From assembly GCF_004345425.1 (NCBI RefSeq), contig NZ_SLVP01000013.1, forward strand, positions 1 to 64,000: DNA of 64,000 nucleotides. Reading direction: 5' to 3'. Positions 1 to 8,398 of this stretch are shown here, in pieces. The position numbers and the translations under genes were made by a program. The number at the start of each line of letters is the position of its first letter. Position 1 is the stretch's first letter. The notes beneath the pieces were generated by a model that saw nothing but the letters and a program-made list of their open reading frames with translations, had not been told where the DNA came from and did no database searches. The DNA is from Paenibacillus sp. BK033 (GTDB taxonomy: Bacteria; Bacillota; Bacilli; Paenibacillales; Paenibacillaceae).

Positions 1-1
1 T

Positions 2-227
2 AGGGACCTTAAAGTCCGCCGAAACAGCAAAACCTGCCGATATTCGGCCGCTACAGGGTCGTTAAGGTCCCTAAGGGACCCTAACCTAGCGAAATAGCTG
101 GCTAGGTAGGAGGATAAGGTCCCTAAGGGACCCTAACCATACCACTTTAAACGATAAGACCCTGCCAGGGTCTTATCCAACTCAAAAAGCCAACAGATAG
201 CTGGATAGAGATCCCGCAGGGTCTTAT
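2..227. repeat. Cluster of 23-bp palindromic repeats
   Basis: Several palindromes share one architecture, an 11-bp arm, one central base and an 11-bp arm. Copies sit at 62-84 (left arm TTAAGGTCCCT), 114-136 (ATAAGGTCCCT) and 154-176 (ATAAGACCCTG, perfect). Right-arm remnants lie at 2-12 (cut by the window edge) and 217-227. The linkers are related too: AGCGAAATAGCTGG at 88-101 and ACAGATAGCTGG near 193-204. The same palindromes recur at 11188-11420. The cluster lies just past the 3' end of the LysR gene that ends at 268. The copies resemble REP/BIME-type dispersed repeats. They could also fold as RNA hairpins, but no T-tract follows them. Confidence 0.75.
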
Positions 228-267
228 TTCATGCGAAATTGGTGCAAGTGGGGATGTCTTAAGCCAG

Positions 268-1152
268 CTACATTTTCCCGAAGAAGCCGATCACAAAGTC
301 GCGGAAATGAACAGCCGCCTGCGACAGGTAATGCTTGCGGTTCCAGGCGATGCCGAAGGTGCGGCGGCAGACCGGATCCGTGATCTTGAGCTGCACGGTT
401 CCCGGGCTGGATGCCCGATTGCCCAGCGACAGCGGAAGCGTGAAGGTAATGCCAAGGCCCATCTCGACAAGCGTCTGAATGGAGCTGGCCTCCTCCAGTT
501 CAAAGGCGACCCGTGGCTCGAAGCCGGCCTGTCGGCAGAAGCCGTCCGTTATTTCACGGAAGTTGGAGCGGGAGGAAAGCGCGATAAACGGCTCGTCCGC
601 CGCTTCAATCAAGGAGATGCTCTCCCGCGCGGCAAAGCGATGTCCCTTCGGCACGGTCAAGCAAAGCTCTTCCTCCGCAAGAGTCAACCACACGATGTCC
701 GGCCCGTTAATGTGAGTCGTGGAGATGCAAAAATCGATGTCGGCATTCTCCAGCTCGCTTCTCATCTCCGAGACGGAGCCTAACTGCTGTTGGATAATTC
801 GAATATGCGGATGCATCGTCAGAAACTCCTTCAGCATCAGGGGCAGCACATAGGGCAGTGTAACGGAAATCGAAACGGTGCCGTACTCGAGCCCGGCCAT
901 ATCCGTAATTTCGCGTTCGCCTTCTTCAAGCTCAAGAAAAGCCCGTTCGACGCGATTGAGATAGGTTTTGCCGAAGGCATTCAGCTTCACATGCCTGCCC
1001 TGCCGTTCAAAGAGCGGCACGCCGAGCCGCTTCTCCAACCGGTTGATGGAGTTGCTGAGCGACGGCTGCGAGACGTTGAGTTCCTTGGCGGCTTTCGTAA
1101 TATGCTCATGCCGGGCGACGGCTTGAAAATATTTTAACTGGAGAAACTCCAA
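268..1152 (-). CDS. LysR-family transcriptional regulator
   Basis: This is a cytoplasmic LysR-type DNA-binding regulator of about 294 residues, the usual family length. The N-terminus carries the winged helix-turn-helix (roughly residues 18-37, with AAKELNVSQPSLSNSI). The rest is the ligand-binding domain. I chose a TTG start at 1152 because AAGGAG lies about 10 bases upstream and the protein then begins LEFLQLKYFQAV, typical for the family; a longer in-frame start at 1194 lacks a good ribosome binding site. It is divergent from an MFS exporter gene, which it probably controls through the AT-rich inverted repeat between them. The inducer is unknown. Confidence 0.9.
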   Translation of the reverse strand: MEFLQLKYFQAVARHEHITKAAKELNVSQPSLSNSINRLEKRLGVPLFERQGRHVKLNAFGKTYLNRVERAFLELEEGEREITDMAGLEYGTVSISVTLPYVLPLMLKEFLTMHPHIRIIQQQLGSVSEMRSELENADIDFCISTTHINGPDIVWLTLAEEELCLTVPKGHRFAARESISLIEAADEPFIALSSRSNFREITDGFCRQAGFEPRVAFELEEASSIQTLVEMGLGITFTLPLSLGNRASSPGTVQLKITDPVCRRTFGIAWNRKHYLSQAAVHFRDFVIGFFGKM

Positions 1153-1193
1153 GCGGGTCACTCTCCTTATATAACTTTCATGTGATGATTTCA

Positions 1194-1220
1194 TTATAAA
1201 ATAAGTATTATACTTTATAA
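1194..1220. promoter_or_regulatory. Candidate LysR operator in divergent promoter
   Basis: An AT-rich interrupted inverted repeat (TTATAAA near 1194 and TTTATAA ending at 1220) lies between the divergent LysR and MFS genes. A TATAAT hexamer at 1232-1237 could be the -10 box of the MFS gene. Placement and symmetry fit LysR binding, but no canonical -35 box was found, so this is inference. Confidence 0.4.
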
Positions 1221-1286
1221 ATTTGAGATTTTATAATGATTCAGCATATACAGAAAGTTTCAAACAGGGATTGGAGAGCGTTGACC

Positions 1287-2531
1287 TTGCTAAGAGATAA
1301 AATCTGGACGAGAAACTTCGTCACTATTTGCGTGAGCAGTTTTTTTATGTTCCTGACCTTCTACGTCCTGACGACGGCTTTTCCGCTGTATGTCCGGGAT
1401 AGTCTGCACGGCGGCCAGCAGCAGATGGGTCTTGTCATTACGATTTATGTGATTGGCGGCGTGTTGATCCGGCCATTCTCCGGCCAGTGGGTCGACCGCT
1501 TCGGCAAACGGAAAATGGCGATTATCGGAATGGTTATTTTCCTGCTCGCCTGCCTTAGTTATTTCGGAACGAAAGGCATTATTCTGTTCCTTATTGTCCG
1601 CTTCATTCACGGCATGAGCTACGCGGTTGCCTCAACGGCGATGAGCACGGTTGCGGCAACGATCGTTCCCGTATCTCGGCAGGGTGAAGGAATGGGCTAT
1701 TATACGATGTTTATGAGTATCGCTATGGTCGTGGGACCGGCGCTGGGGCTGTTCCTGTGGAAGGACCAGAATATTAACGTGCTGCTGCTTGCGATATGCA
1801 TCATCGCGGCATTGTCGCTTGGCTTTGCTTTTGTCTTGAAGATGCCGGGCGAAAAAGGGCTGAGGACATCGGCCATTCCTGCCGCAGCCGCTGAGCCGAT
1901 TGCCCAAGAACAGCCGGAGAAAAAAGGCTGGCGCCTAAACCATTTCCTCGAGCCTGCGGCACTGCCGATCTCGCTTGTCGGCTTTATTCTTTCATTTGCC
2001 TATAGCTCTTTATCCAGCTTTATGGCCTCGTTTACGGATGAGATTCACCAGTCGCAGGTAACGGGCACCTTCTTTATGGTGTTTGCCGTGATGATCGTCG
2101 TTTTCCGGCCGGTTATCGGCAAAGTGTTCGACCGTTACAAGGAGCATTATCTGTATTATCCGGGCATTGGCCTGTTTGCGGTGGGCATGTTTCTGCTGAG
2201 CCAAGCGCATTCCGCGGCAATGGTATTGTTCGCCGGCGTCATTATGGGAATCGGCTACGGCGCCTTGCTGCCGTGTTTCCAGACGCTTGCGATCAAGCTG
2301 TCGCCGGAGCACCGGCGGGGCAGCGCCAACGGCACGTTTTTCCTCATGTTTGACCTTGGCTACGGGCTCGGCTCGTATTTCATGGGGATGATCGCTTCCT
2401 TGACGGATTACCGGATGATGTACCTCGTGGCGGGTATTATAGCTGTTATTTGCGCCGGAGGTTACTACATTCTTCATCATCGTCCCCGGGCAAGAGAAGC
2501 TGTTCGCACTCAACAAGCAAATGTTGCGTAA
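1287..2531 (+). CDS. MFS family efflux transporter
   Basis: This is a 12-TM major facilitator superfamily permease of the small-molecule exporter type. The region after TM2 reads GQWVDRFGKRKMAIIGM, the MFS motif A loop (G-x-x-x-D-R-x-G-k-R). A charged loop near mid-protein separates the two six-helix halves. An in-frame ATG exists at 1236 but it overlaps a TATAAT box. The TTG at 1287 has GGAGAG 8 bases upstream and gives the usual N-terminus LRDKIWTRNF, so I prefer it (414 aa). It is divergent from a LysR regulator, the common layout for a drug or metabolite exporter induced by its substrate. The substrate cannot be told from sequence. Confidence 0.88.
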   Translation: MLRDKIWTRNFVTICVSSFFMFLTFYVLTTAFPLYVRDSLHGGQQQMGLVITIYVIGGVLIRPFSGQWVDRFGKRKMAIIGMVIFLLACLSYFGTKGIILFLIVRFIHGMSYAVASTAMSTVAATIVPVSRQGEGMGYYTMFMSIAMVVGPALGLFLWKDQNINVLLLAICIIAALSLGFAFVLKMPGEKGLRTSAIPAAAAEPIAQEQPEKKGWRLNHFLEPAALPISLVGFILSFAYSSLSSFMASFTDEIHQSQVTGTFFMVFAVMIVVFRPVIGKVFDRYKEHYLYYPGIGLFAVGMFLLSQAHSAAMVLFAGVIMGIGYGALLPCFQTLAIKLSPEHRRGSANGTFFLMFDLGYGLGSYFMGMIASLTDYRMMYLVAGIIAVICAGGYYILHHRPRAREAVRTQQANVA

Positions 2532-2580
2532 GGCATTGGATAGACAAAAGAAGAGGCCATAACGGGCCCGATACAAACGG

Positions 2581-2620
2581 AAACGGACTAGCGTGATGCG
2601 AGCGCTAGTCCGTTTTTATT
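2581..2620. terminator. Bidirectional rho-independent terminator
   Basis: A perfect 13-bp stem (AAACGGACTAGCG at 2581-2593 pairing with 2603-2615) is followed by T-rich sequence. It lies between the convergent MFS and HxlR genes, overlaps the HxlR stop codon and can serve both. Confidence 0.85.
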
Positions 2621-2981
2621 TCGTTTCGGCTTCCTCCAGCTTGCGGCCTTCGCCGTACAGCTCGCTTAAATGCTGAATATGCATGGTGCCCCACTTATTG
2701 ATCTCTTCCAGGAGAGGCGTCATTTTCATCCCGTATTCCGTAATGGAGTATTCGACCTTCGGAGGGATCTGCATATAGATTTTCCGGTGCACAATGTCGT
2801 GGTATTCCAATTCTCTGAGCTGAGAGGTCAGCATTTTCTTCGTAATGTCCGGCAGCGCCCGTTGGAGCTCGCTGAACCGCATCGTACCGTTAGTGAAAAG
2901 CTGATATAGAATAACAGGCTTCCATTTGCCGACTAGAATTTCTAATGCGGTTTCCACCCGGCTGCAGTTTTCGTCTGTCAT
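2616..2981 (-). CDS. HxlR-family redox-type transcriptional regulator
   Basis: This is a 121-residue winged-helix regulator of the HxlR family. Residues 14-100 hold the signature ALEILVGKWKPVILYQL, the recognition region with LPDITKKMLTSQLREL, and the wing before VEYSITEYG. A single cysteine at position 6 (TDENCS) matches the N-terminal thiol that YodB/CatR/HypR-type members use to sense quinones, diamide or hypochlorite. The start is supported by GGAGGAATT just before the ATG. It is divergent from a DoxX gene, as in B. subtilis where YodB/CatR control catDE, so it probably represses that gene under non-stress conditions. The sensing role is inferred from Cys6 and context. Confidence 0.88.
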   Translation of the reverse strand: MTDENCSRVETALEILVGKWKPVILYQLFTNGTMRFSELQRALPDITKKMLTSQLRELEYHDIVHRKIYMQIPPKVEYSITEYGMKMTPLLEEINKWGTMHIQHLSELYGEGRKLEEAETK

Positions 2982-3116
2982 AATTCCTCCAATCCCATGC
3001 GGGGCTTAAGGTTTCTTTTTGGATACTAGGTTTATTTGATGTGCCTACTTCCGCCTTGTGACCCTTGGGTTTATTATATCGCTATAAACAACACGTAATC
3101 AAGGAGGGCGTATCTT

Positions 3117-3470
3117 ATGAATATTGCATTGTGGATCGCGCAAGCATTGTTAGCATTAATGTTTATTCCGGCAGGTTTCATGAAAACCTTTCAGCCCCAT
3201 AAAGTAAAAAGCACGATGCCGTGGGCAAAGGACGCTTCTACAGGCTATGTTGCTTTTATCGGCCTGTCCGAGCTGCTTGGCGGTTTGGGGTTGATTCTCC
3301 CGTGGGCAACCGGTATCGCGCCGGTGCTGACGCCAATCGCGGCAATCGGCATCGCGGTCATTATGCTGCTTGCCGCCGTATTCCATGCCAGACGCGCGGA
3401 ATACAGCAGCATCGGCATGAATATCCTGATGCTGGCCGTGGCTTTGTTCGTGGCAATCGGCCGTTTCTAA
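3117..3470 (+). CDS. DoxX family membrane protein
   Basis: This is a 117-residue integral membrane protein with four predicted helices (about 5-22, 45-65, 70-90 and 98-115) and the DoxX-type features GFMKTFQ near the first helix and GLSELLGGLGLILP in the second. DoxX-like proteins such as CatD are linked to detoxification of thiol-reactive and quinone compounds, though the chemistry is poorly defined. AAGGAGGG precedes the ATG. The divergent HxlR gene is the likely regulator. It is transcribed alone, since a strong terminator follows directly. Confidence 0.85.
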   Translation: MNIALWIAQALLALMFIPAGFMKTFQPHKVKSTMPWAKDASTGYVAFIGLSELLGGLGLILPWATGIAPVLTPIAAIGIAVIMLLAAVFHARRAEYSSIGMNILMLAVALFVAIGRF

Positions 3471-3490
3471 ACGCCGTGCCGAATGAAAGA

Positions 3491-3533
3491 GAAGGAGGGT
3501 ACTGCCTCATGCAGTACCCTCCTTCCCTTTTTT
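3491..3533 (+). terminator. Rho-independent terminator after doxX
   Basis: A perfect 15-bp stem (GAAGGAGGGTACTGC at 3491-3505 pairing with 3511-3525), a 5-base loop and a run of T follow the DoxX gene. Confidence 0.9.
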
Positions 3534-3577
3534 AAATATAAGAAAGTATAAGTTTGCGCGGCCGTTTACGCTTGTCG

Positions 3578-4090
3578 CTACATCATAATGGAACGCACAA
3601 CGCTGTAAATCTTCGCATCAAGCAGCTTGCCGTATGGCGCAAGTGCCGGCTGGTGGAGCGCGCCGAGAAACGAGGACGGCCGGTCAAACGATATGATCGC
3701 CCCGCGCGGGCCGCCGTTATCGTATAAAGTGACGCGGAAAGGAACGTAAAGGCTGGCCCTTCTGTCGATAGCAATAATGGGCTCCGCGATGAGCGGATTG
3801 CCAACCAGATAGAGGCGGCTTTGCTTGATGCCGTTATGAAGCGACAGGAGCGCGCCCTGATTCACTTCCGACAAGATCATCAGTCCATGCGGGCCTTCCA
3901 GCTGCTTCACAGCAGCCTCTACATGTTCCCAAGAAGCTTGCTGCAGAGCGAGCTGATCCCCGAGCTCAGGCTCCCATCTTCCCATTTGCCGTTCAAATGC
4001 GGCGACAAGCGCTTCATAAGAAAGCCCTGTCGGAATGTCTTCTCTTACGATCACCGCATAACCAGCTGTTATTGGCTCTCCGTGTCTCAT
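3578..4090 (-). CDS. DUF302 domain protein
   Basis: This 170-residue protein matches DUF302 in layout: an N-terminal GYAVIVREDIPTGLSYEALVAAF segment, then the core with KQSRLYLVGNPLIAEPIIAID, YVPFRVTLYDN and RGAIISFDRPSSFL. The molecular function of DUF302 is not established. I placed the start at 4090 because AGGAGG lies 8 bases upstream; the longer open frame to 4462 is low-complexity Arg/Ala-rich and overlaps the LysR gene. It lies 74 bp downstream of that LysR gene in the same direction and may share its transcript. Confidence 0.75.
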   Translation of the reverse strand: MRHGEPITAGYAVIVREDIPTGLSYEALVAAFERQMGRWEPELGDQLALQQASWEHVEAAVKQLEGPHGLMILSEVNQGALLSLHNGIKQSRLYLVGNPLIAEPIIAIDRRASLYVPFRVTLYDNGGPRGAIISFDRPSSFLGALHQPALAPYGKLLDAKIYSVVRSIMM

Positions 4091-4164
4091 CCGCGATCCT
4101 CCTTTTTGCCGGGATAAGCAGTCAGCAAATTGTATGAGAGGAAGCGGAAGCATATGACAGCAAA

Positions 4165-5019
4165 TTACGAAAGTCCAAGCATCCGCAGGGCAAGCTTGAC
4201 GCTGCCATGCTGCTGCTGGTCGGTCAAGTAGGTGGCGTATGCCCGGATGGACGGAGACTTGACGGCGCAAGGCAGCTCGAACAAAGCCTGCGAATCGAGA
4301 TAAGGCTGCGCGATGGACCGGGGCAGGAAGCCAAAGAAATCCCCTTGCAGCAGAATCGTCAGCATGATGGAGGAATGATCGATCTCCAGAGAGGGAACAT
4401 AACCCGTACCCGCGAATTCCGCGAACCACTCCGGAAAAGGGGTGCCCCAAGCAAGGTGGCAATAACCCGCCGAGCGGAAATCCTCTTGCTGTATAACGCC
4501 GAGTTTAGGCTGCTTGGACACGAGAAGGAGCTCATCCTCGAACAGCAGCTGCCTTGTCACCTTCGGATGCTCGGGCGGATCAAATCGGATGGAGAGATGC
4601 ACCATACCATCCAGGAGCAGGTCCCGGACCATATAGCTGGGGTCAATATGACTGTAGAATTTCACGGCGACCTGCGGATTATCGTTTTTGAAGGCGAGAA
4701 TCCGGGACAAATATCGGTAATGCCAGACCGAGCCGGGACCACTCATTACAACCGAATGCTCGAACGTATCCGACAGCGTCAGCTTGCTTTCCTCGAATAA
4801 CCGCAGCATTCTTTCGGCATAAGGGTAAAAGGCGATGCCCCCCTGAGTTAGGCTTACGTTCCGGTTATCCCGCTGAAACAGCTCTTTGCCGACAGCGGCC
4901 TCAAGCGCCTTGATTCTTGCGGTTATGGCCGATTGCGAGATATGAAGATGCTCGGCCGCCTTCGTAAAGTTAAGGAGATGAGCGATTGCGATAAACGCTT
5001 CAAGCTGCGAGAAATCCAT
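4165..5019 (-). CDS. LysR-family transcriptional regulator
   Basis: This is a 284-residue LysR-type regulator. The N-terminal helix-turn-helix (residues 3-60: FSQLEAFIAIAHLLNFTKAA then HISQSAITARIKALE) is followed by the periplasmic-binding-like effector domain. AAAGGA lies about 12 bases upstream of the ATG. It reads divergently from a GNAT acetyltransferase, with a T-N11-A type box between them, and runs toward a DUF302 gene. Control of the acetyltransferase is inferred from this arrangement; the ligand is unknown. Confidence 0.9.
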   Translation of the reverse strand: MDFSQLEAFIAIAHLLNFTKAAEHLHISQSAITARIKALEAAVGKELFQRDNRNVSLTQGGIAFYPYAERMLRLFEESKLTLSDTFEHSVVMSGPGSVWHYRYLSRILAFKNDNPQVAVKFYSHIDPSYMVRDLLLDGMVHLSIRFDPPEHPKVTRQLLFEDELLLVSKQPKLGVIQQEDFRSAGYCHLAWGTPFPEWFAEFAGTGYVPSLEIDHSSIMLTILLQGDFFGFLPRSIAQPYLDSQALFELPCAVKSPSIRAYATYLTDQQQHGSVKLALRMLGLS

Positions 5020-5059
5020 GCGAATGAGCTACGTCCTTTCATGATCGAAAATATGAATC

Positions 5060-5076
5060 ATAATAACCTATATTAT
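5060..5076. promoter_or_regulatory. Candidate LysR T-N11-A operator
   Basis: ATAAT-N7-ATTAT is an interrupted palindrome that satisfies the LysR T-N11-A rule. It lies between the divergent LysR and GNAT genes, where an autoregulatory and target operator would be expected. Confidence 0.45.
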
Positions 5077-5151
5077 TCGTTATACAAATGATAATCATGC
5101 CATTATGATGGGGTATAGGCAAGCTTTGAAGAAGGATGGAGGGAAAGCAGC

Positions 5152-5664
5152 ATGAGCAATAATATCGTTATCGAACGTTTAACTTCGCTAGAGACCTCGA
5201 TAGAGGAACTGGCAAGCGTGCTGGTTCAAGTCGTGGAGGACGGTGCATCCGTCGGGTTCCTGCCGCCGCTCAGCCAAGAGGAAGCGATACGATACTGGAG
5301 GAGCGTACCGGATCCGGAGGTCCTGTTGTTTGTGGCCAGGCTTGACGGGCGAATCGCTGCTGCCGTGCAGCTTCAGCTTTGCGGCAAATTGAACGGCTCG
5401 CATCGCGCGGAGATTGCGAAGCTAATGACTCATCCGCAGTGCCGCCGCAGGGGGATTGCCCGGAAGCTGATGCTTGCGGCCGAGGAGGCGGCGCTTGAGG
5501 AGAATCGGTCGCTGCTTGTACTGGATACCAGGGAAGGAGATCCGTCGAATCTGCTGTACGCGTCTTTGGGTTATCAGCTGGCGGGCCGTATTCCGGGTTT
5601 CGCGAGATCGGCTGACGGAAGCCTGGACGCGACGATGATTTATTACAAGAATATCGGCCGCTGA
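5152..5664 (+). CDS. GNAT family N-acetyltransferase
   Basis: This 170-residue cytoplasmic acetyltransferase of the GNAT fold transfers an acetyl group from acetyl-CoA to an amine. The acetyl-CoA-binding motif A is visible as AEIAKLMTHPQCRRRGIARKL (RRRGIA is the pyrophosphate loop), and motif B follows as NLLYASLGYQLAGRIPGFA. GGAGGGAAAG precedes the ATG. The substrate cannot be assigned. It is divergent from a LysR gene that may control it. Confidence 0.88.
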   Translation: MSNNIVIERLTSLETSIEELASVLVQVVEDGASVGFLPPLSQEEAIRYWRSVPDPEVLLFVARLDGRIAAAVQLQLCGKLNGSHRAEIAKLMTHPQCRRRGIARKLMLAAEEAALEENRSLLVLDTREGDPSNLLYASLGYQLAGRIPGFARSADGSLDATMIYYKNIGR

Positions 5665-5679
5665 CGGAGGAAAAATCGA

Positions 5680-5710
5680 AACCCCGGATCTTATAAGGCC
5701 GGGGCTTTTC
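5680..5710. terminator. Bidirectional terminator
   Basis: CCCCGG and CCGGGG arms with a short loop, followed by CTTTTC, lie between the convergent GNAT gene and the 162-aa membrane protein gene. The far arm overlaps the last codons of the latter. Confidence 0.7.
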
Positions 5711-6179
5711 GTTTGCCGCCCGGCTTCCACACGGACAGCACATACATAACGATAAGGGATACCGTCTGCAAGGCGATGCCGATCATAAGCCAAGTATGAT
5801 GGACGGTCAGGCTTCCATCGTCGTCGAGCCCCCGCAAGGTCCATTCGTATAAGCCGATGAACCCGATACCGATCGCAAGCAGGGTAAGGGCCTCTTTGGC
5901 GATCACCCAATAATAACGGAACAATCCCCAGGAGGTTAGCACCGACAGCGCAATGCCGGTTACCGTGGTGCCAATCGTGGAGGCGCGTACGCTGGAATCG
6001 GCCAACAGATGCATAATGCGGTAGCAAGACCTTAGCGTGTCGGGATCATCCGTAACGGATGCGGTTAAGGCCAGGATAATAAACACAACCTGCACGCCAA
6101 GCATAATTGCCGCAAAAAGAATATGAAGCAGGAGTAAGATTCGCCGCTGCTGCAACGTAATTTTTTTCAAGCGCTCCAT
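5691..6179 (-). CDS. Four-TM membrane protein, DUF2269-like
   Basis: This is a 162-residue integral membrane protein with four hydrophobic helices (about 14-38, 70-92, 95-112 and 128-150) and a basic C-terminus. The pattern, including LLHILFAAIMLG near the N-terminus, resembles DUF2269-type proteins, whose function is unknown. Its start lies 10 bp after the stop of the response regulator gene, so it should be co-transcribed with the two-component genes upstream. It may be their output or an accessory sensor, which is inference from spacing alone. Confidence 0.65.
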   Translation of the reverse strand: MERLKKITLQQRRILLLLHILFAAIMLGVQVVFIILALTASVTDDPDTLRSCYRIMHLLADSSVRASTIGTTVTGIALSVLTSWGLFRYYWVIAKEALTLLAIGIGFIGLYEWTLRGLDDDGSLTVHHTWLMIGIALQTVSLIVMYVLSVWKPGGKRKAPAL

Positions 6180-6188
6180 TCCTCCCTC

Positions 6189-6887
6189 TTAAATATTGAA
6201 CCGGTACCCGACTCCCCAGATCGTCTCGACATATTGAGGCTTCGACGGGTCGCGCTCGATCTTCTCACGCAGCTTGCTGATGTGAACGGTGACCGTTGCA
6301 TGGTCGCTTCCGATTGCGTCCATTCCCCAAATCTGTTCGAACAGATCCTCTTTTCGGAAGACACGGTTCGGATGGGTGACGAGATAGAGGAGCAGATCGT
6401 ATTCCTTGGCCGTAAAAGGCACTTCGCGCTCGTTCACGAACACCCGGCGGGACGGCTTCTCGATCCGGATCCCGTTCAGCCGCAGCTCATCCCTGCGCTG
6501 CTTGTTTTGACCTTGTCCGACCAGCCGCTCATAGCGCGACAGATGGGCTTTTACCCGGGCTACCAGCTCGCCAAGGCCAAACGGCTTGAGAATGTAATCA
6601 TCCGCTCCAAGTCCAAAGCCGCGGATTTTATCGATCTCTTCCTTCTTCGCCGACACGATAAGAATCGGAACATTGCTTGCTTCGCGAATCCGGCGGCATA
6701 CCTCGTAACCGTCCATGGACGGTAGCATCAGGTCCAGCAGGATGAGGTCATATTCGCCCTGAAGCGAAAGTTCCAGGCCCGAATCGCCGCGCTCGGCCAT
6801 ATCGACCTCAAAGCCGTGGGCAACCAAATAATCCTTCTGCACCTCGGCAATAACCGGATCGTCCTCAATTATCAAAATCCGCTTCAT
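6189..6887 (-). CDS. OmpR-family response regulator
   Basis: This is a 233-residue DNA-binding response regulator. The receiver domain (residues 1-120) has the acidic pair in IIEDD, phospho-acceptor Asp52 (LLDLMLPSMDGYE), a conserved Ser/Ala switch region and Lys in LKPFGLGEL. The C-terminal winged helix (about 135-230) ends with TIWGVGYRFNI, the classic OmpR/PhoB tail. GGAGG lies 7 bases before the ATG at 6887. The start overlaps the stop codon of the upstream kinase gene by 4 bp (ATGA), so the pair is translationally coupled. The target genes are unknown. Confidence 0.93.
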   Translation of the reverse strand: MKRILIIEDDPVIAEVQKDYLVAHGFEVDMAERGDSGLELSLQGEYDLILLDLMLPSMDGYEVCRRIREASNVPILIVSAKKEEIDKIRGFGLGADDYILKPFGLGELVARVKAHLSRYERLVGQGQNKQRRDELRLNGIRIEKPSRRVFVNEREVPFTAKEYDLLLYLVTHPNRVFRKEDLFEQIWGMDAIGSDHATVTVHISKLREKIERDPSKPQYVETIWGVGYRFNI

Positions 6888-8398
6888 CTTGCGCCTCCAT
6901 TCCCCGGCTTCGTTCCGTCCCGTTTCCATGCAGGGAACCGAAGCTGTATCGTTGTTCCTTCACCTGTCTTGCTGGCAGCCGATGCGGTTCCGCCATGCGC
7001 TTCTATAATTTGCTTCACAATGGCGAGCCCAAGTCCGCTGTTGCCTTTGCCGGGGCTTCGCGAGGACTGCGCCCGGAAGAACCGGTCAAATACGCGGGGC
7101 AGAGCATCGGCGGGAATACCTTCGCCGTTATCCCGTATTTGCAGGAGATAGATGCCGCCGGGCTCCTGATCAAGCGAGAATTGCAGCTTTTTCGTCTCGC
7201 CCTTCATATATTGAAGGCTGTTGTCGGCCAGATTCATAAGCGCGCGGTGAAGCTTTTGCCGGTCTGCTTGTATAAGGACCTGCTCCATGCCGGCGCTTGG
7301 CGTAAAGGTAACCTCCGTCCCGCTGAAGCGGGGATCAAGCTGCAACTCGTTAACGTACTGAATCATATAGGCCGTTAAATCAACCGTCTCCCACTGAAAA
7401 GGCAGCTTGCCCGTATCCAGCGTCGAATACAGCTGCAGCTCCTCGATCATCCGGTTCATCTCGGTTGTTTTGCCGGCAATCATCTGCACGTACTTCTGCC
7501 GCTTTTCTTCCGTATCGGCAATGCCGTCGCTGAGGCAATCCGTGCAGCCTTGAATCGCGGTGATTGGCGTCTTCAGATCATGGGAGATGTTCGCCAGCAG
7601 CTCCTTGCGGCCATGCTCCAGCTCAAGCTGGGCTCCCAGGGAGGCCTGCAGGCGAACGCGCATTTCTTCGAAAGCAGCCCCAAGCTGTCCGATCTCATCC
7701 TGCCTTCGCAGCCGAATGGGATGCTCCAGATCGCCTTCCCGGATATGGCCGGCTGCTTCCTTCAAGGCGTAAAGAGGCTTGACGATGCTTCGCGAGACGA
7801 GATAAGTAAGCAGACCGTTGGTGACGATAAGCGCCCCGAGCAGGGTGAGCAGCACCAGCGGAACCAGCCGCTTGAAGAAGTCCGCTACCGGCTTCATGTC
7901 GGAGACGATGACCAGCTTGCCTCTGCTGCCGTCGGGGCTTGAGAAGGCAATCGTATTCCATTGGGTGCCGCTTGGCGGACCGGGATTCTCCGCTTTCATG
8001 CGACCATTGGCCAAGTCGGTTGGAATTTGATCGGCGGACAGCCCGGGCGAGACATACGTTGCTTCGTCATCTCGGATGACGATCATCCCGGACTCCACCT
8101 CCCGGAGCCTTGCTCCCGTGTCGGTCAGAAATGCCGGATCGGCCAGCAGCTTGGGGTCATGCTCGGCGATGAACTTCAGGCCGGAGGCCAGCTCACTCCG
8201 TTCCGCGAACAGATCGCGTATAGAGCTGAGCGGGAACGAATGCCCGGATTTACCGCCTCCCCCGGCACCGGGAAGGGCGTCTTTTATAAGCAGATTCCCC
8301 AGCAGCGCGATGGTCAGCCCGAACAAAAGGATCGGAACGGCGATCATGGCCGCATAGGAGAGTATCAGTTTTTTTCGGATGGACATAACTCCATGCAC
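6884..8398 (-). CDS. HAMP-containing sensor histidine kinase
   Basis: This is a 504-residue membrane kinase. TM1 is at about 11-33, an extracellular sensor region follows (about 40-175), TM2 is at 177-201, then a HAMP linker (202-254), a HisKA domain with phospho-acceptor His273 (LLANISHDLKTPITAIQG) and a HATPase domain with N box (LMNLADNSLQYM), G1 (DNGEGIP) and G2 (GNSGLGLAI). The sensor region contains a GAGGGGKSG run near residue 45. It phosphorylates the coupled regulator downstream. No transporter gene accompanies the pair, only a small membrane protein. An alternative ATG lies at 8386. Confidence 0.92.
   Translation of the reverse strand: MHGVMSIRKKLILSYAAMIAVPILLFGLTIALLGNLLIKDALPGAGGGGKSGHSFPLSSIRDLFAERSELASGLKFIAEHDPKLLADPAFLTDTGARLREVESGMIVIRDDEATYVSPGLSADQIPTDLANGRMKAENPGPPSGTQWNTIAFSSPDGSRGKLVIVSDMKPVADFFKRLVPLVLLTLLGALIVTNGLLTYLVSRSIVKPLYALKEAAGHIREGDLEHPIRLRRQDEIGQLGAAFEEMRVRLQASLGAQLELEHGRKELLANISHDLKTPITAIQGCTDCLSDGIADTEEKRQKYVQMIAGKTTEMNRMIEELQLYSTLDTGKLPFQWETVDLTAYMIQYVNELQLDPRFSGTEVTFTPSAGMEQVLIQADRQKLHRALMNLADNSLQYMKGETKKLQFSLDQEPGGIYLLQIRDNGEGIPADALPRVFDRFFRAQSSRSPGKGNSGLGLAIVKQIIEAHGGTASAASKTGEGTTIQLRFPAWKRDGTKPGNGGAR

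Noticed and set aside
2..227. CRISPR array
   Set aside because: Copies are palindromic, vary in sequence and spacing, and no cas genes are near.
3578..4462. The long 294-codon version of the DUF302 protein
   Set aside because: The first 124 codons are compositionally unlike the rest and overlap the LysR gene; the internal ATG at 4090 has an AGGAGG site.
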